Part shown: one piece after another, positions 52,686 through 62,153 of the stretch
Layout: each line of letters opens with the position of its first letter
Numbering within the stretch: position 1 is the stretch's first letter
NCBI GenBank assembly: GCA_947648875.1
Contig: CANSPM010000005.1
Location: 46,913 to 110,912 of the forward strand
Direction: 5' to 3'
DNA: 64,000 nt
DNA from: an uncultured Lachnospiraceae bacterium
GTDB taxonomy: Bacteria > Bacillota > Clostridia > Lachnospirales > Lachnospiraceae
Made by a program: the position numbers and the translations under genes
The notes under the pieces: model-generated
Database searches by the model: none
Told to the model about the DNA's origin: nothing
The model's input: only the letters and a program-made list of their open reading frames with translations

Positions 52686-53846
52686 TTAAGGCAGATCCCC
52701 TTGAGAGAACATCTGGCAGATGCCCTCCTTAAAATCCCGCGCCGTCCCCAGAATCCATTCATGAAGTCCCTTTCGCTCTTCCTTGCTGACTCCCTTGATC
52801 CATTGGTCGTACGCCAGCTCCGTCCTCCAATCCACAGACACGTCCAAGGTACTGCCCTTCTTATCAAGAACAGCCTCGTCCATGGGGGCCAGAGACCACT
52901 CCGCCGCCAAACTGTTGTATCGCTTGATCCTCTCTTTCATACAACTCTGAATAGTCTCCACCGCACCGTATAACACAAGGGACAGTTCCGAGTCCCCCTG
53001 TATCTCGCTTCTCTGTAGCCGAACCTGGAGATACCACTCCTTCAAGGCATATAATTGTGCCAGAAACTCCGCATTCTTTTCATGAATCCGGCGAATCCGT
53101 TTTTCCGAAAAAGAGACACCGCAGAAAGAACAGTTTCTGTCTATATTGCTACCGGTTTCCGCATGGATGGTGGAATCCGCTACGGGATGGCGGATTACCT
53201 GTCCTGCGGCGGTCACTGCGCCGAAACCCACGGAAGCGGGACCCACCATCCCCGACAGACCGCCCAGGAAAATACGCTTTTGATCCAGAAATACACCGTC
53301 CGTGACATTCCCCACCATTGAAGGCGTCGCCTTATCCCCGTTTTTCCCCCAGGGGGTAAAGTTAAAATGAATAAATCCGCTCCCCACTTCCGTGTGCTCC
53401 CTGCGGGAACTTCCTCCTGAGATCAGGACATCACAAAAGTTAATCAGCGACCCCAGCGTGACACTGTACATCAGTATGGACTGCTTAAGTCCCACACAAT
53501 GGGCCGTGGTCGCGTACTCCTCCAGGAGAGTCCCTCCACGAAAATGTACATTGGCCCCTGCCTTGGCCCTGGGCAGCAAGGTGGAGTCTGCCAAAAAGCC
53601 GCTGCCAACCTCCGCCTCCGCTCCAACGATGGAGTTCTGTATCACGGCAGGGCCTTCCGTGCCGATCTGCGCGGAAGTACCTATAAGGGTGCGCTCTCCT
53701 GTAAGCCGGCAACCCGGAAACAGTACGCTCCCCGCATAAATTCTGTCCAAATTCACCTCCGGCGAAAGGTAAGTCTGCCTGGGGTCTACGACTATAACGC
53801 CTTTTTCTTCCAGTTTACGAATACTGCCTTCCATATCTTCCCACAT
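52686..53846 (-). CDS. Left-handed beta-helix (hexapeptide) protein
   Basis: 386 residues from the ATG at 53846 (GGGAGGG upstream). The first two thirds consist of LbH-type turns (AQIGTEGPAVIQNSIVGA, EVGSGFLADS, PRAKAGANVHFRGGTLLEEY) and an extended second set (VGNVTDGVFLDQKRIFLGG). The last 130 residues are helical. The fold is that of GlmU/UDP-GlcNAc pyrophosphorylase-like acyltransferases, but no nucleotidyltransferase domain is attached, and catalytic histidines are not obvious. It may be a sugar-nucleotide-related protein of unknown reaction. Confidence 0.7.
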   Translation of the reverse strand: MWEDMEGSIRKLEEKGVIVVDPRQTYLSPEVNLDRIYAGSVLFPGCRLTGERTLIGTSAQIGTEGPAVIQNSIVGAEAEVGSGFLADSTLLPRAKAGANVHFRGGTLLEEYATTAHCVGLKQSILMYSVTLGSLINFCDVLISGGSSRREHTEVGSGFIHFNFTPWGKNGDKATPSMVGNVTDGVFLDQKRIFLGGLSGMVGPASVGFGAVTAAGQVIRHPVADSTIHAETGSNIDRNCSFCGVSFSEKRIRRIHEKNAEFLAQLYALKEWYLQVRLQRSEIQGDSELSLVLYGAVETIQSCMKERIKRYNSLAAEWSLAPMDEAVLDKKGSTLDVSVDWRTELAYDQWIKGVSKEERKGLHEWILGTARDFKEGICQMFSQGDLP

Positions 53847-53935
53847 ATTTTCCCTCCCTTTCTGATACAATTGAATCTTCTACAAGCGCCTTGCCCCCGA
53901 ATCTCCTCCTACTTTGGGACACGCTGTCCACCCCG

Positions 53936-56137
53936 TCATTTTCCTTTGGCATAAAATGCCTCCGACGCGCGGAAACACTGTTGCAGGCTTCCCTGATTGT
54001 TCATCTGTTTCACCATGTTTGTACGGCGCGTCACGAAATTATCCAGCTTCCCCATATACTCGTCGGCAGTGATATTGCCATCCGCCACCAATGTCAGCCC
54101 CTTCTCCCAACTGGCCGTCAGCGCCGGGTCCAGGAGAGGACGTATGGAGAGATTAACCACATCGAAAATCATCTCTCCCATCAAAGTGGGTGTGATCACC
54201 TGGGTCTTTTTGTTCAGCGCCAGATACTCAATATTCACCAGCTTTTTCAGAATCTCCGCCCGGGTGGCACTGGTGCCGATGCCGCTGCCCTTGATCTGCG
54301 CCCGCAGTTCCTCATCCTCAATGAACTGCCCCGCGTTCTCCATGGTTAAAATGATACTGCCGGAGTTGTAGCGTTTGGGTGGAGACGTCTCCCCCTCCTT
54401 GATCTCATAGTCCTTGACCGGGAGACGGGAGCCCTTTTTCAGTTCTTTCAGCAGCGCCATGAACTGCTCATCGCATTTCTGTTCTCCCTCCTCGCCGCCG
54501 TCTGCCTTTGCCCCTTCTGTGCTCTCCGTTCCGGAAGTTCCGCTCTCATTTCCCGCAGCGTCCCCACGTTTTTCCGACCCTGCCTCTCTCCGTTCTGCCT
54601 GACTGTCCGTTTTCCCACCCTGCGAACCCGTCACCGTGCCGTCCTGGGGTCCGGTCTGCCCCCCCTGGGGCTGCGTTCCGCTATCCGCCTTCTTTCCGGA
54701 AAAGGAATACTGCATCACTTTTAAATATCCCTCCCGGGTCAGCACCTTGAAGTTGGCAAAAAAACTTTCTCCCGACACTTTGGCCTGCAACGACAGCTTT
54801 TGGTAGACCGCCGCCGGATAAAAAATACTTAAGAAGCGGCGCACAATCACTTCATAGACCTTGGACGCCACAGGAGCCAGCCCCTGTAAGTTGTTCAGGC
54901 CCTGCCCCGTGGGAATGATGGCATAGTGATCGGTAATCTGTTTGTCATTCACATAGCGGGTCTTGGCAATGTTTTTATAGCTGCCCTGGCCCATGATCTC
55001 CCTGGCAAAGCCTCCGCACAGGCTATATCCCTGAAGTCCGCCGATATTCTTGTGAATCTCCTTGGCCACTGCCGTGGACAATACTCTGGCGTCGGTTCTG
55101 GGATATGTCACCATCTTTTTTTCATACAATTCCTGCACAATCCGCAGTGTCTCATCCGGACTGATCTTAAACAGCTTGGAACAGTCATTCTGCAATTCCG
55201 CCAGATTGTATAAAAGAGGCGGATTCTTATTCTCGTTTTTCCGGGTGACAGACTCTATGACAGCGTCACCGGACAGCTGCCCGATCAGCGCCTGGGCGTC
55301 CTCCCTGACCTTAAAACCGTTTTCCTTATAAAGTTTGGGAGAAGCGTAATAGCGGCTGCCCTCCACAGCTCTCCACTCTCCCTCCAGCTTGCGGCCCTTT
55401 AGGTCAAAACTGCCCACAACTCTGTAAAAAGGTGTCTTGACGAATGCCCTGATCTCCCGTTCCCGCTTCACTACCATCCCCAAAACACAGGTCATAACCC
55501 GGCCCACGGAAATCACTGCCCTGTCACGGTTCAAATATTCCTGCACCGCTCTGCCGTATTTCAGCGTAAGCACCCGGGAGAAATTAATTCCCATCAGATA
55601 ATCTTCCTTGGCCCGCAGATAGGCGGCGTCACTCAGAGCGTCATACTCTGACAGGTCTTTGGCTTCCTTGATCCCCCGCAGAATCTCCTCCTCGGTCTGG
55701 GAATCAATCCATACCCGCTTTCTATCCTTCCCCTTGACCCCCGCCATCTGCTCCACCAATCGGTAAATATATTCTCCCTCTCGCCCGGAGTCGGTACACA
55801 CATAGATTGTGGATACATCCGGACGGTTTAAGAGGCCGCTGACAATGGTAAACTGCTTCCGCACGCTGTCAATGACCTCATATTTAAACGTATCGGGAAT
55901 AAAGGGAATGGTATCATATCGCCATTTCCGGTATTTCTCGTCGTATACTTCCGGGTAACTCATGGTCACCAGATGTCCCACACACCAGGTGATAATGCAG
56001 TTCTGTGACTCCAGAAAGCCGTCCCGGGAGCTTGTATTCAATTTTAGAGCTTTCGCAAATTCTTTAGCCACACTGGGCTTTTCCGCAATAAAAAGATTTT
56101 TACCCAAACTTACCTCTGTCTGCGGATCACAAGCCAT
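53936..56137 (-). CDS. topB: DNA topoisomerase III (type IA)
   Basis: 733 residues. Toprim domain with TDSGREGE (metal-binding acidic residues) near 115 and the active tyrosine in VTYPRTDARVL near 345. Type IA topoisomerases relax or decatenate DNA by single-strand passage. An insertion rich in Gly, Gln, Thr, Ser and Asp (about 515-575) interrupts the last domain. There is no C-terminal zinc-finger domain, as in TopB rather than TopA. The ATG at 56137 sits in the loop of a palindrome; a TTG at 56107 with AGAGG upstream would give a start LGKNLFIAEKPS and is an alternative. Confidence 0.93.
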   Translation of the reverse strand: MACDPQTEVSLGKNLFIAEKPSVAKEFAKALKLNTSSRDGFLESQNCIITWCVGHLVTMSYPEVYDEKYRKWRYDTIPFIPDTFKYEVIDSVRKQFTIVSGLLNRPDVSTIYVCTDSGREGEYIYRLVEQMAGVKGKDRKRVWIDSQTEEEILRGIKEAKDLSEYDALSDAAYLRAKEDYLMGINFSRVLTLKYGRAVQEYLNRDRAVISVGRVMTCVLGMVVKREREIRAFVKTPFYRVVGSFDLKGRKLEGEWRAVEGSRYYASPKLYKENGFKVREDAQALIGQLSGDAVIESVTRKNENKNPPLLYNLAELQNDCSKLFKISPDETLRIVQELYEKKMVTYPRTDARVLSTAVAKEIHKNIGGLQGYSLCGGFAREIMGQGSYKNIAKTRYVNDKQITDHYAIIPTGQGLNNLQGLAPVASKVYEVIVRRFLSIFYPAAVYQKLSLQAKVSGESFFANFKVLTREGYLKVMQYSFSGKKADSGTQPQGGQTGPQDGTVTGSQGGKTDSQAERREAGSEKRGDAAGNESGTSGTESTEGAKADGGEEGEQKCDEQFMALLKELKKGSRLPVKDYEIKEGETSPPKRYNSGSIILTMENAGQFIEDEELRAQIKGSGIGTSATRAEILKKLVNIEYLALNKKTQVITPTLMGEMIFDVVNLSIRPLLDPALTASWEKGLTLVADGNITADEYMGKLDNFVTRRTNMVKQMNNQGSLQQCFRASEAFYAKGK

Positions 56138-56179
56138 GCTTGTGATCCCGCGTAGTCATGATCCGGATGCGCAGCATCC
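56124..56179. repeat. Two adjacent palindromes at the topB start
   Basis: GGATCACAAGC (56124-56134), loop CAT, then its complement to 56148: an 11-bp perfect stem with the start-codon triplet as loop. Immediately next is GGATGC-GCA-GCATCC (56165-56179). Confidence 0.7.
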
Positions 56180-56204
56180 TTACTGCCTGCCACCGCAGAT
56201 ATCC

Positions 56205-57926
56205 TCACGCCAGCTTTTCCAGCAGCGCCTCCATTTCCTGTACGGGAAGCGGCCTGCCAAAGTAATAGCCCTGTATGATATCACAGCCAATGGCATGAAG
56301 ATACTTATACTGCTGCTCCTGTTCCACACCCTCCGCGATGGTCTCCAGCCCCAGCGTGCGCACCATGGATATAATACTCTCGGTGATGACTCTGGTGGCC
56401 CCGTCGGAAAGCACGGTGTCTATAAAGGATTTGTCGATTTTCAATGTGTCTATGGGCAGCTTTTTCAGATAGGAAAGGGAGGAAAAACCTGTGCCGAAAT
56501 CATCCAGAGACACCCGTATTCCATAGCCACGCAGCGATCGCAGTTTGGCTGTCACCTTTTCAAAATCCTCGATGAGCACGCTCTCCGTAATCTCAAGTTC
56601 CACTTCCTGGGGATGCACCTGATATGTATTGAGCACCTGTAATAATTCATCCACAAAACCGTCCCTCATATATTGTATGGCTGATACATTGATGGACAAC
56701 ACCATGGAATGTTCCTGATTCCGCCGCCATTTCGCGAACTGCCGCACTCCCTCTTCCATAACCCAGCGCCCGATGGGCACAATCGCGCCGTTCTGCTCCG
56801 CGATGGGAATAAACACGGCAGGACTTACCATGCGCCCCGAACCATCCCGCCAGCGGATCAATGCCTCCATCCCCCGCAGCTGCCTGTTGCCCGCATAGTA
56901 CTGCGGCTGATAATACAACTCAAAGCTTTGACTGTAAATGGCATCCTTGAGTTGGTTCTCAATCTGCACATTCTGTAGAAAAGCATTCAAAATCGGCGTG
57001 TCGAAATACTGTATGGTATTCTTGCCCATATCCTTGCTCTTGTACATGACAATCTCGGCACAGCCGATCAGTTCCAGTGCAGTGGTGGCCGACTCCGGAT
57101 ATTCCGCCACGCCGATGCTGACCGTAGTATTGATCTCCTGTCCGCCGCTGAGATGAAATGGTTTACTCATGCGTTCCTGTATCCGCTCATGGATTTTAGC
57201 CACAGACTTCTGCCCTGTGGGATCATATACAGCCATGCAGTATATATCACTGTTCAAATGGCAGACGATAATATCCTCGCCTGACATCTCTTTCAAAAAA
57301 CTCCCCAGCTGTTGAACCAGTTCATCTCCCACAATAATTCCCAGCCCGTCATTGACTTTGCGGAAATCGTCAATATCAATCAGCAGCACACTGACAATCT
57401 CCCGTTCTTCCTGGGCTCTTCGCACAAATTCTGTCAGCAGCCGCACAAAGTAATTCCGGTTATAAAGCCCTGTCAGAGAATCATAATAGGCCATATAAGT
57501 CAATTCTTCATTCTGCTGCTTGAACTTGGTAATATCGCTGATGCAGATGATCTTGTCCTGGGGAACTCCTTCCCTGTCATAGAATACCTTGGCTCGAAAC
57601 TCCAGCCAGGCTCTTCGCTCCCGCAGCATACACTCCGTAACATCATCCTGTATATGCTTTTTTTCCAGGAAAATTACTTCCCGCAGAGAATCCACATAGG
57701 GCTCGTCCACCATCTCATACAGCTGCCCCAGATCCTTCCAGTCTCTGATGCGAAAATCAAAAAAACTGTCCCATTTTCCCAGCAGCGTAATCTCGCTCTT
57801 TTCGAAGGAATAATACAAAAAGGCATTGTAAGAGGTCTCACAGACCAAACGGTACATCTTCTCCTGTACACTCAGCTTCTGGTTCTTTGCCGTCAGTAAA
57901 TCCACCTGATATCGTAGTTCGTTCAT
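56205..57926 (-). CDS. Cytosolic PAS/degenerate GGDEF/EAL protein
   Basis: 573 residues without membrane helices. A PAS-like N-terminus (about 20-150, ending ISDITKFK) precedes a GGDEF domain with SLTGLYNRNYF but LNSDI in place of GGDEF, so cyclase activity is unlikely. The EAL domain is intact: MEALIRW, INVSAIQY, ELEITES, SLDDFGTGFSSL, KIDKSF and EGVEQ. It should degrade cyclic di-GMP. It lies 68 bases upstream of topB on the same strand with two palindromes between. It is the second EAL protein in this window with a ruined GGDEF. Confidence 0.92.
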   Translation of the reverse strand: MNELRYQVDLLTAKNQKLSVQEKMYRLVCETSYNAFLYYSFEKSEITLLGKWDSFFDFRIRDWKDLGQLYEMVDEPYVDSLREVIFLEKKHIQDDVTECMLRERRAWLEFRAKVFYDREGVPQDKIICISDITKFKQQNEELTYMAYYDSLTGLYNRNYFVRLLTEFVRRAQEEREIVSVLLIDIDDFRKVNDGLGIIVGDELVQQLGSFLKEMSGEDIIVCHLNSDIYCMAVYDPTGQKSVAKIHERIQERMSKPFHLSGGQEINTTVSIGVAEYPESATTALELIGCAEIVMYKSKDMGKNTIQYFDTPILNAFLQNVQIENQLKDAIYSQSFELYYQPQYYAGNRQLRGMEALIRWRDGSGRMVSPAVFIPIAEQNGAIVPIGRWVMEEGVRQFAKWRRNQEHSMVLSINVSAIQYMRDGFVDELLQVLNTYQVHPQEVELEITESVLIEDFEKVTAKLRSLRGYGIRVSLDDFGTGFSSLSYLKKLPIDTLKIDKSFIDTVLSDGATRVITESIISMVRTLGLETIAEGVEQEQQYKYLHAIGCDIIQGYYFGRPLPVQEMEALLEKLA

Positions 57927-58127
57927 ACTTACCTCTTCCCTGCATATCCGAAATGTGACCTGTTCAAACTGCCTTCATCACTCTGCATTTCTTCCTGTTA
58001 CATGTCTGTCACAAAACCGGTGCCCGCTTCTTCATCCTCTGCCAATCTATCGCTGAACCCTTCTCCCGGCTCCGCTATTTCCCCTTCCATATTCTTTTGA
58101 ACATTATACCCTGTCCAGCCCCTTTAT

Positions 58128-58826
58128 TCAACCGATAAAATGAGCCTCCCTGCCCGCTGCGTTCCGCAATGCTTCACTCTGTCTCAGAAACAACCCGGAC
58201 ATACTTATTGATGACAATTCCGCCTTTTCCCATTCCGGATAGTCAGGATACAGTCTTACGCTGCCCCTATAGTTTGCGCTCCGGACACATTCCTCCGCAA
58301 ACCAGAACGCGTCCTCCTCATAGAAATCTTTCTCTATCCGATTCTCCTGCGCCACTTCCCCCTGGGAATAGACCAGTTCACGATACCCGTCCAAGTATGG
58401 ATACTCATCCTCCCCCGGTATATCATAAAAATCCGTCTCCGAATAAACTCTCTCCAGCCGCCTGGCCTTCCTCCACATCCCGTCCAGCCAGATGTACATA
58501 TCTTTGGCGCAATAAATATATCCGGGATTGTAAATGGGGCTGATTCTTTCAAACCGTATGGTATATTCTGTCTCTCCCGCGGAGAATGCCTCTTCCCATA
58601 TATTCCAGACGCAGCCATCCGGCCTGTCCTCCAGACCTTCCTGGGCTCCGAATATGGACTTTCTCCCATGTACAGCCCCATCAAAGTCCAGCGGTTCCCC
58701 CTCATCTCTCTCATAAAAATATATGGGGATACGGACCCTATGGATGTCCTCCCCTCCGTCAGGGGCATACCGCAGAGGCAACCCCACAGGCTCCTCCACG
58801 CTTATCTCCAGAACTCTTCCATACAC
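58128..58826 (-). CDS. C-terminal fragment of the split lipoprotein
   Basis: Open frame after the TAA; the first possible GTG is at 58826 but without a Shine-Dalgarno sequence. The 232 residues are aromatic and acidic with beta-strand character (FYERDEGEPLDFDGAVHG, YIYCAKDMYIWLDGMWRK) and no recognised motif. Confidence 0.5.
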   Translation of the reverse strand: MYGRVLEISVEEPVGLPLRYAPDGGEDIHRVRIPIYFYERDEGEPLDFDGAVHGRKSIFGAQEGLEDRPDGCVWNIWEEAFSAGETEYTIRFERISPIYNPGYIYCAKDMYIWLDGMWRKARRLERVYSETDFYDIPGEDEYPYLDGYRELVYSQGEVAQENRIEKDFYEEDAFWFAEECVRSANYRGSVRLYPDYPEWEKAELSSISMSGLFLRQSEALRNAAGREAHFIG

Positions 58827-58874
58827 ATCCGGTAAATACCAGACGGCATCATAGTCCAGATCATGAATCGCAAT

Positions 58875-59168
58875 TTATCGCTCTCCCTCAAATTCCTCTG
58901 CCCCATGCATTGTATAGGCAGAGTCAATCTCTTCTCTGGACTCATAATAAGCGACCATGTGATTGCCCAGATCCAGTACCCGTTCCCCGCTCAAAACGCC
59001 CTCCGCTTCCGGCTGTGGGCAATTCAAAACCGCTGACTTCCGCGATTCTGTCATTTTCTGTTCCGGTTCGATCCCGGGATCACCGCATCCTGAAAACAGT
59101 GCCAGCAATCCCAGCATCAGAGCACATTGCGCTATACCCCCTTTATAATGATACCTGCCTTTTCTCAA
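58875..59168 (-). CDS. N-terminal fragment of the split lipoprotein
   Basis: 97 codons from the TTG at 59168: signal peptide with Cys in LFSGCGD, then an acidic, low-complexity linker and the start of a domain (AYYESREEIDSAYTMHG). If translated alone it would give a short lipoprotein. See the pseudogene entry. Confidence 0.6.
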   Translation of the reverse strand: MRKGRYHYKGGIAQCALMLGLLALFSGCGDPGIEPEQKMTESRKSAVLNCPQPEAEGVLSGERVLDLGNHMVAYYESREEIDSAYTMHGAEEFEGER

Positions 59169-59258
59169 AAAGGCCTTCCCCCGCTTCTGCCCCCTGGGCT
59201 GACACGCAAATCAATCCTTCCAAACGCTTCCTGCCACCGCCGAAAATATAACCATTGC

Positions 59259-60344
59259 TTACTTTCTGGTTATATAGCCCTGGGCTTTCAGCAGCTCCGC
59301 GCAGAGTATAGCTCCGCCCGCCGCGCCTCTGACTGTATTGTGGGACAGGCCTACAAATTTATAGTCATATACCGTGTCTTCCCGCAGACGGCCGATGCTG
59401 ATTCCCATGCCGTTCTCAAAATCCACATCCAGAGATACCTGGGGCCTGTCCTCCTCCTCCATATAGCGGATGAACTGTTTCGGCGCGCTGGGCAACTCCA
59501 GCCGCTGCGGTTCGCCACTGAAAGTCACCAGTTTCTCAATTAACTGTTCTTTGGTGGGTTTCTTTCGGAATTTTACAAACACCGCCGCCGTGTGGCCGTT
59601 CAGCACCGGCACACGAATACACTGACAGGTGATCACGGGACTGGTTGCAGGCACAATCTGGCCGTCCACAATCTCTCCCCACAGGCGCAGGGGTTCCATT
59701 TCACTCTTCTCCTCCTCTCCTCCGATGTAGGGAATGATATTACCCTCCATCTCGGGCCAGTCTTTAAAGGTTTTGCCCGCGCCAGAGATCGCCTGATAAG
59801 TGGTGGCCACCACCTCATAGGGCTCAAACTCTTTCCAGGCCGTCAGCGCAGGAGCATAACTCTGGATAGAACAATTGGGCTTTACCGCCACAAATCCCCT
59901 GACAGTGCCCAGACGCCTTCTCTGGGCTTCAATGACCTGCACGTGCCGGGGATTGATCTCCGGCACCATCATGGGCACATCAGGAGTCCAGCGGTGGGCG
60001 CTGTTGTTGGATACCACGGGCGTCTCCGTCCTGGCGTAATCCTCCTCGATCTTCTTAATCTCCTCCTTGGTCATATCCACTGCGCTAAAAACAAAGTCCA
60101 CGCACGCAGCTACCTTCTCCACCTCATTGACATTCATAACCACCAGATTTTTCACGGCCTCCGGCATGGGAGTGTCCATCTTCCATCTGTCTCCCACGGC
60201 CTCCTCATAGGTTTTGCCCGCAGAACGGGGGCTTGCGGCTATAGCCGTCACCTCAAACCAGGGGTGATTCTCCAGTAGCGCAATAAATCTCTGACCAACC
60301 ATACCGGTACCGCCCAGGATACCTGCTTTCAACTTTTCACTCAT
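59259..60344 (-). CDS. asd: Aspartate-semialdehyde dehydrogenase
   Basis: 361 residues; reduces aspartyl phosphate to aspartate semialdehyde in the lysine, threonine, methionine and diaminopimelate pathway. NADP-binding start GILGGTGMVGQRF, substrate segment SNNSAHRW, catalytic Cys in VKPNCSIQSY and later GHTAAVFVKFRKKP. The length and CSIQ motif point to the branch shared with archaea and fungi rather than the E. coli type. GGAGG precedes the ATG by 9 bases. It follows argH by 117 bases on the same strand. Confidence 0.95.
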   Translation of the reverse strand: MSEKLKAGILGGTGMVGQRFIALLENHPWFEVTAIAASPRSAGKTYEEAVGDRWKMDTPMPEAVKNLVVMNVNEVEKVAACVDFVFSAVDMTKEEIKKIEEDYARTETPVVSNNSAHRWTPDVPMMVPEINPRHVQVIEAQRRRLGTVRGFVAVKPNCSIQSYAPALTAWKEFEPYEVVATTYQAISGAGKTFKDWPEMEGNIIPYIGGEEEKSEMEPLRLWGEIVDGQIVPATSPVITCQCIRVPVLNGHTAAVFVKFRKKPTKEQLIEKLVTFSGEPQRLELPSAPKQFIRYMEEEDRPQVSLDVDFENGMGISIGRLREDTVYDYKFVGLSHNTVRGAAGGAILCAELLKAQGYITRK

Positions 60345-60461
60345 GCTCTCATCCTCCTATTGAAAATCCTTCGATCAATCAATCGCCACACAGCCGTACC
60401 CATACATTCCGGCGCTGAATATCCCACCGCTTCCTGCGTCCGGATATCCGACCGGTCGGCA

Positions 60462-61877
60462 CTATTTATCGTTGGGAAGCTGCCAGTCTCTGGGCTGCCA
60501 CTCCTCCTCGAGATACTCCCTGCTGATGCGGATCACCTCCCGCATGGCTTCCCGGCCGGGAGCGCCCACTGTCAGACGCTTCTCCACACAACTTTTCAGA
60601 GATATGGCATCATAAAGATCCGGTCCAAACTTGTCGCTGATCTCCTGCAATTCCTCCAGGCTCAGATCATCAATGGTACAGCCCTTGTCAATACAGCACA
60701 ACACCAGTCTGCCAATAATGCCATGGGCATCCCGAAAAGGTACGCCCTTGCCCACCAGATAATCCGCCGCGTCCGTGGCATTGGCAAAGCCTTTGGTGGC
60801 GCTTCCCGCCATCCGCTCCCGCTTAAAGCCCATGGTACGAAGCATACCGGTGAACAGCGTCAGACAGTTCTGTACCGTCTCCATAGCGTCAAATGCCATC
60901 TCCTTATCTTCCTGCATATCCTTATTATACGCAAGCGGAAGCCCTTTCATGGTGGTCAGAAGAGACAGCAGCGCCCCATACACCCGTCCGGTTTTTCCCC
61001 TTACCAGTTCCGCAATGTCCGGATTCTTCTTCTGGGGCATTATACTGCTGCCGGTGGAATAGGCATCGTCAATCTCCACGAACTGATACTCATTGGAATT
61101 CCAGAGGATAATCTCCTCGCAGAAACGGCTCAAGTGCATCATAATCAGGGACAACGCCGACAGAAATTCAATCAGGTAATCCCGATCGGAGACAGAGTCC
61201 ATACTGTTCAGGGTGGGACCCTCAAATCCCAGCAGCGCCGCCGTATATCCCCGGTCCAGAGGATAAGTGGTGCCCGCCAGCGCGCCCGCTCCCAGGGGAC
61301 AGTAGTTCATTCTGTCATGAATATCCTTTAGCCGCTGGCGATCCCTCTTGAACATCTCAAAATAGGCTCCATAGTGGTGAGCCAGCGTGGTAGGCTGTGC
61401 CTTTTGCAGATGGGTAAAGCCCGGCATGTAGGTCTCCACATTGGCCTCCATGGTGTCCAGGACCACCGTCATCAGTTCTTTCAGCAGTGCGTCTGTATTC
61501 AGCACCTGAAGTCGGGTATACAGACGCATATCCAGCGCTACCTGGTCGTTGCGACTGCGACCGGTGTGTAGCTTTTTCCCCGGCTCTCCCACCCTTTTTA
61601 TCAGATTGGCCTCTACAAAGCTGTGAATATCCTCATAGGTTTCGTCGATTTCCAGCCGCCCCGCCTCCACGTCCTCCCGGATATCGGTGAGTCCCTTGAT
61701 CAGCACGTCCCGCTCCTGAGAAGTCAGTATTCCCTGCTTGGCCAGCATCACCACATGGGCGATGCTGCCCTCAATATCCTGCCTGTAAAGTTTTTTGTCA
61801 AAGCCTATGGACGCGTTGAACGCAAAGACCTGGCTGTCCGTGTCCTTGGTAAAGCGCCCGCCCCATAATGTAGCCAT
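60462..61877 (-). CDS. argH: Argininosuccinate lyase
   Basis: 471 residues from the ATG at 61877 (AAGGAG 8 bases upstream; a start three codons earlier is less likely). Splits argininosuccinate into arginine and fumarate. The fumarase/lyase superfamily signature is GSSIMPQKKNPD near 280, with HTGRSRNDQVALD near 105 and the catalytic His in THLQKAQP. argG is not in the window. Divergent from an ABC transporter. Confidence 0.97.
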   Translation of the reverse strand: MATLWGGRFTKDTDSQVFAFNASIGFDKKLYRQDIEGSIAHVVMLAKQGILTSQERDVLIKGLTDIREDVEAGRLEIDETYEDIHSFVEANLIKRVGEPGKKLHTGRSRNDQVALDMRLYTRLQVLNTDALLKELMTVVLDTMEANVETYMPGFTHLQKAQPTTLAHHYGAYFEMFKRDRQRLKDIHDRMNYCPLGAGALAGTTYPLDRGYTAALLGFEGPTLNSMDSVSDRDYLIEFLSALSLIMMHLSRFCEEIILWNSNEYQFVEIDDAYSTGSSIMPQKKNPDIAELVRGKTGRVYGALLSLLTTMKGLPLAYNKDMQEDKEMAFDAMETVQNCLTLFTGMLRTMGFKRERMAGSATKGFANATDAADYLVGKGVPFRDAHGIIGRLVLCCIDKGCTIDDLSLEELQEISDKFGPDLYDAISLKSCVEKRLTVGAPGREAMREVIRISREYLEEEWQPRDWQLPNDK

Positions 61878-62153
61878 GTATCTCACTCCTTATTGATAGT
61901 TCCGCTGCCATCCTCCCGGCACCTTATCCTGCGGAAAACTCTGTCTCCGATGCGGACCGTCTTTTCCGGGAACCGGGAGAACCGCCACTGATTTACAGTT
62001 CCGCAGCTGTCAAAGTAAAACTAATCTATAGCATACCATGAATGACACTTTATTGCAAGGAACGAATACTATAAAGTAAATTCTAATTTTAAGGTTGCTT
62101 TTCACATTAAGTCCGAAATCCGTGAAAATAACTTTGAGAGAGGACGCACTTGG
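61878..62153. other. Divergent spacer between argH and the ABC transporter
   Basis: 276 bases, AT-rich near the ABC gene. A TTGCAA near 62053 followed 11-12 bases later by ACTATA is not a good promoter. No TPP or other riboswitch core was recognised. Confidence 0.4.

Larger units (their letters stand above)
58128..59168 (-). pseudogene. Lipoprotein gene split by an in-frame TAA stop
   Basis: A lipoprotein frame starts at a TTG (59168), with GGAAGG just upstream and lipobox LFSGC. It reaches a TAA at 58875-58877 after 97 codons. The same frame then continues without frameshift for about 16 further codons (IAIHDLDYDAVWYLPD) and 232 more to a stop at 58128. The continuation begins mid-domain and has no ribosome binding site, so the two parts most likely form one former gene of about 346 codons. 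A sequencing error at the stop cannot be excluded. No family recognised. Confidence 0.75.

Noticed and set aside
61878..62153. Possible TPP or other riboswitch before the ABC transporter
   Set aside because: No conserved riboswitch core was found by eye; a covariance search would decide.
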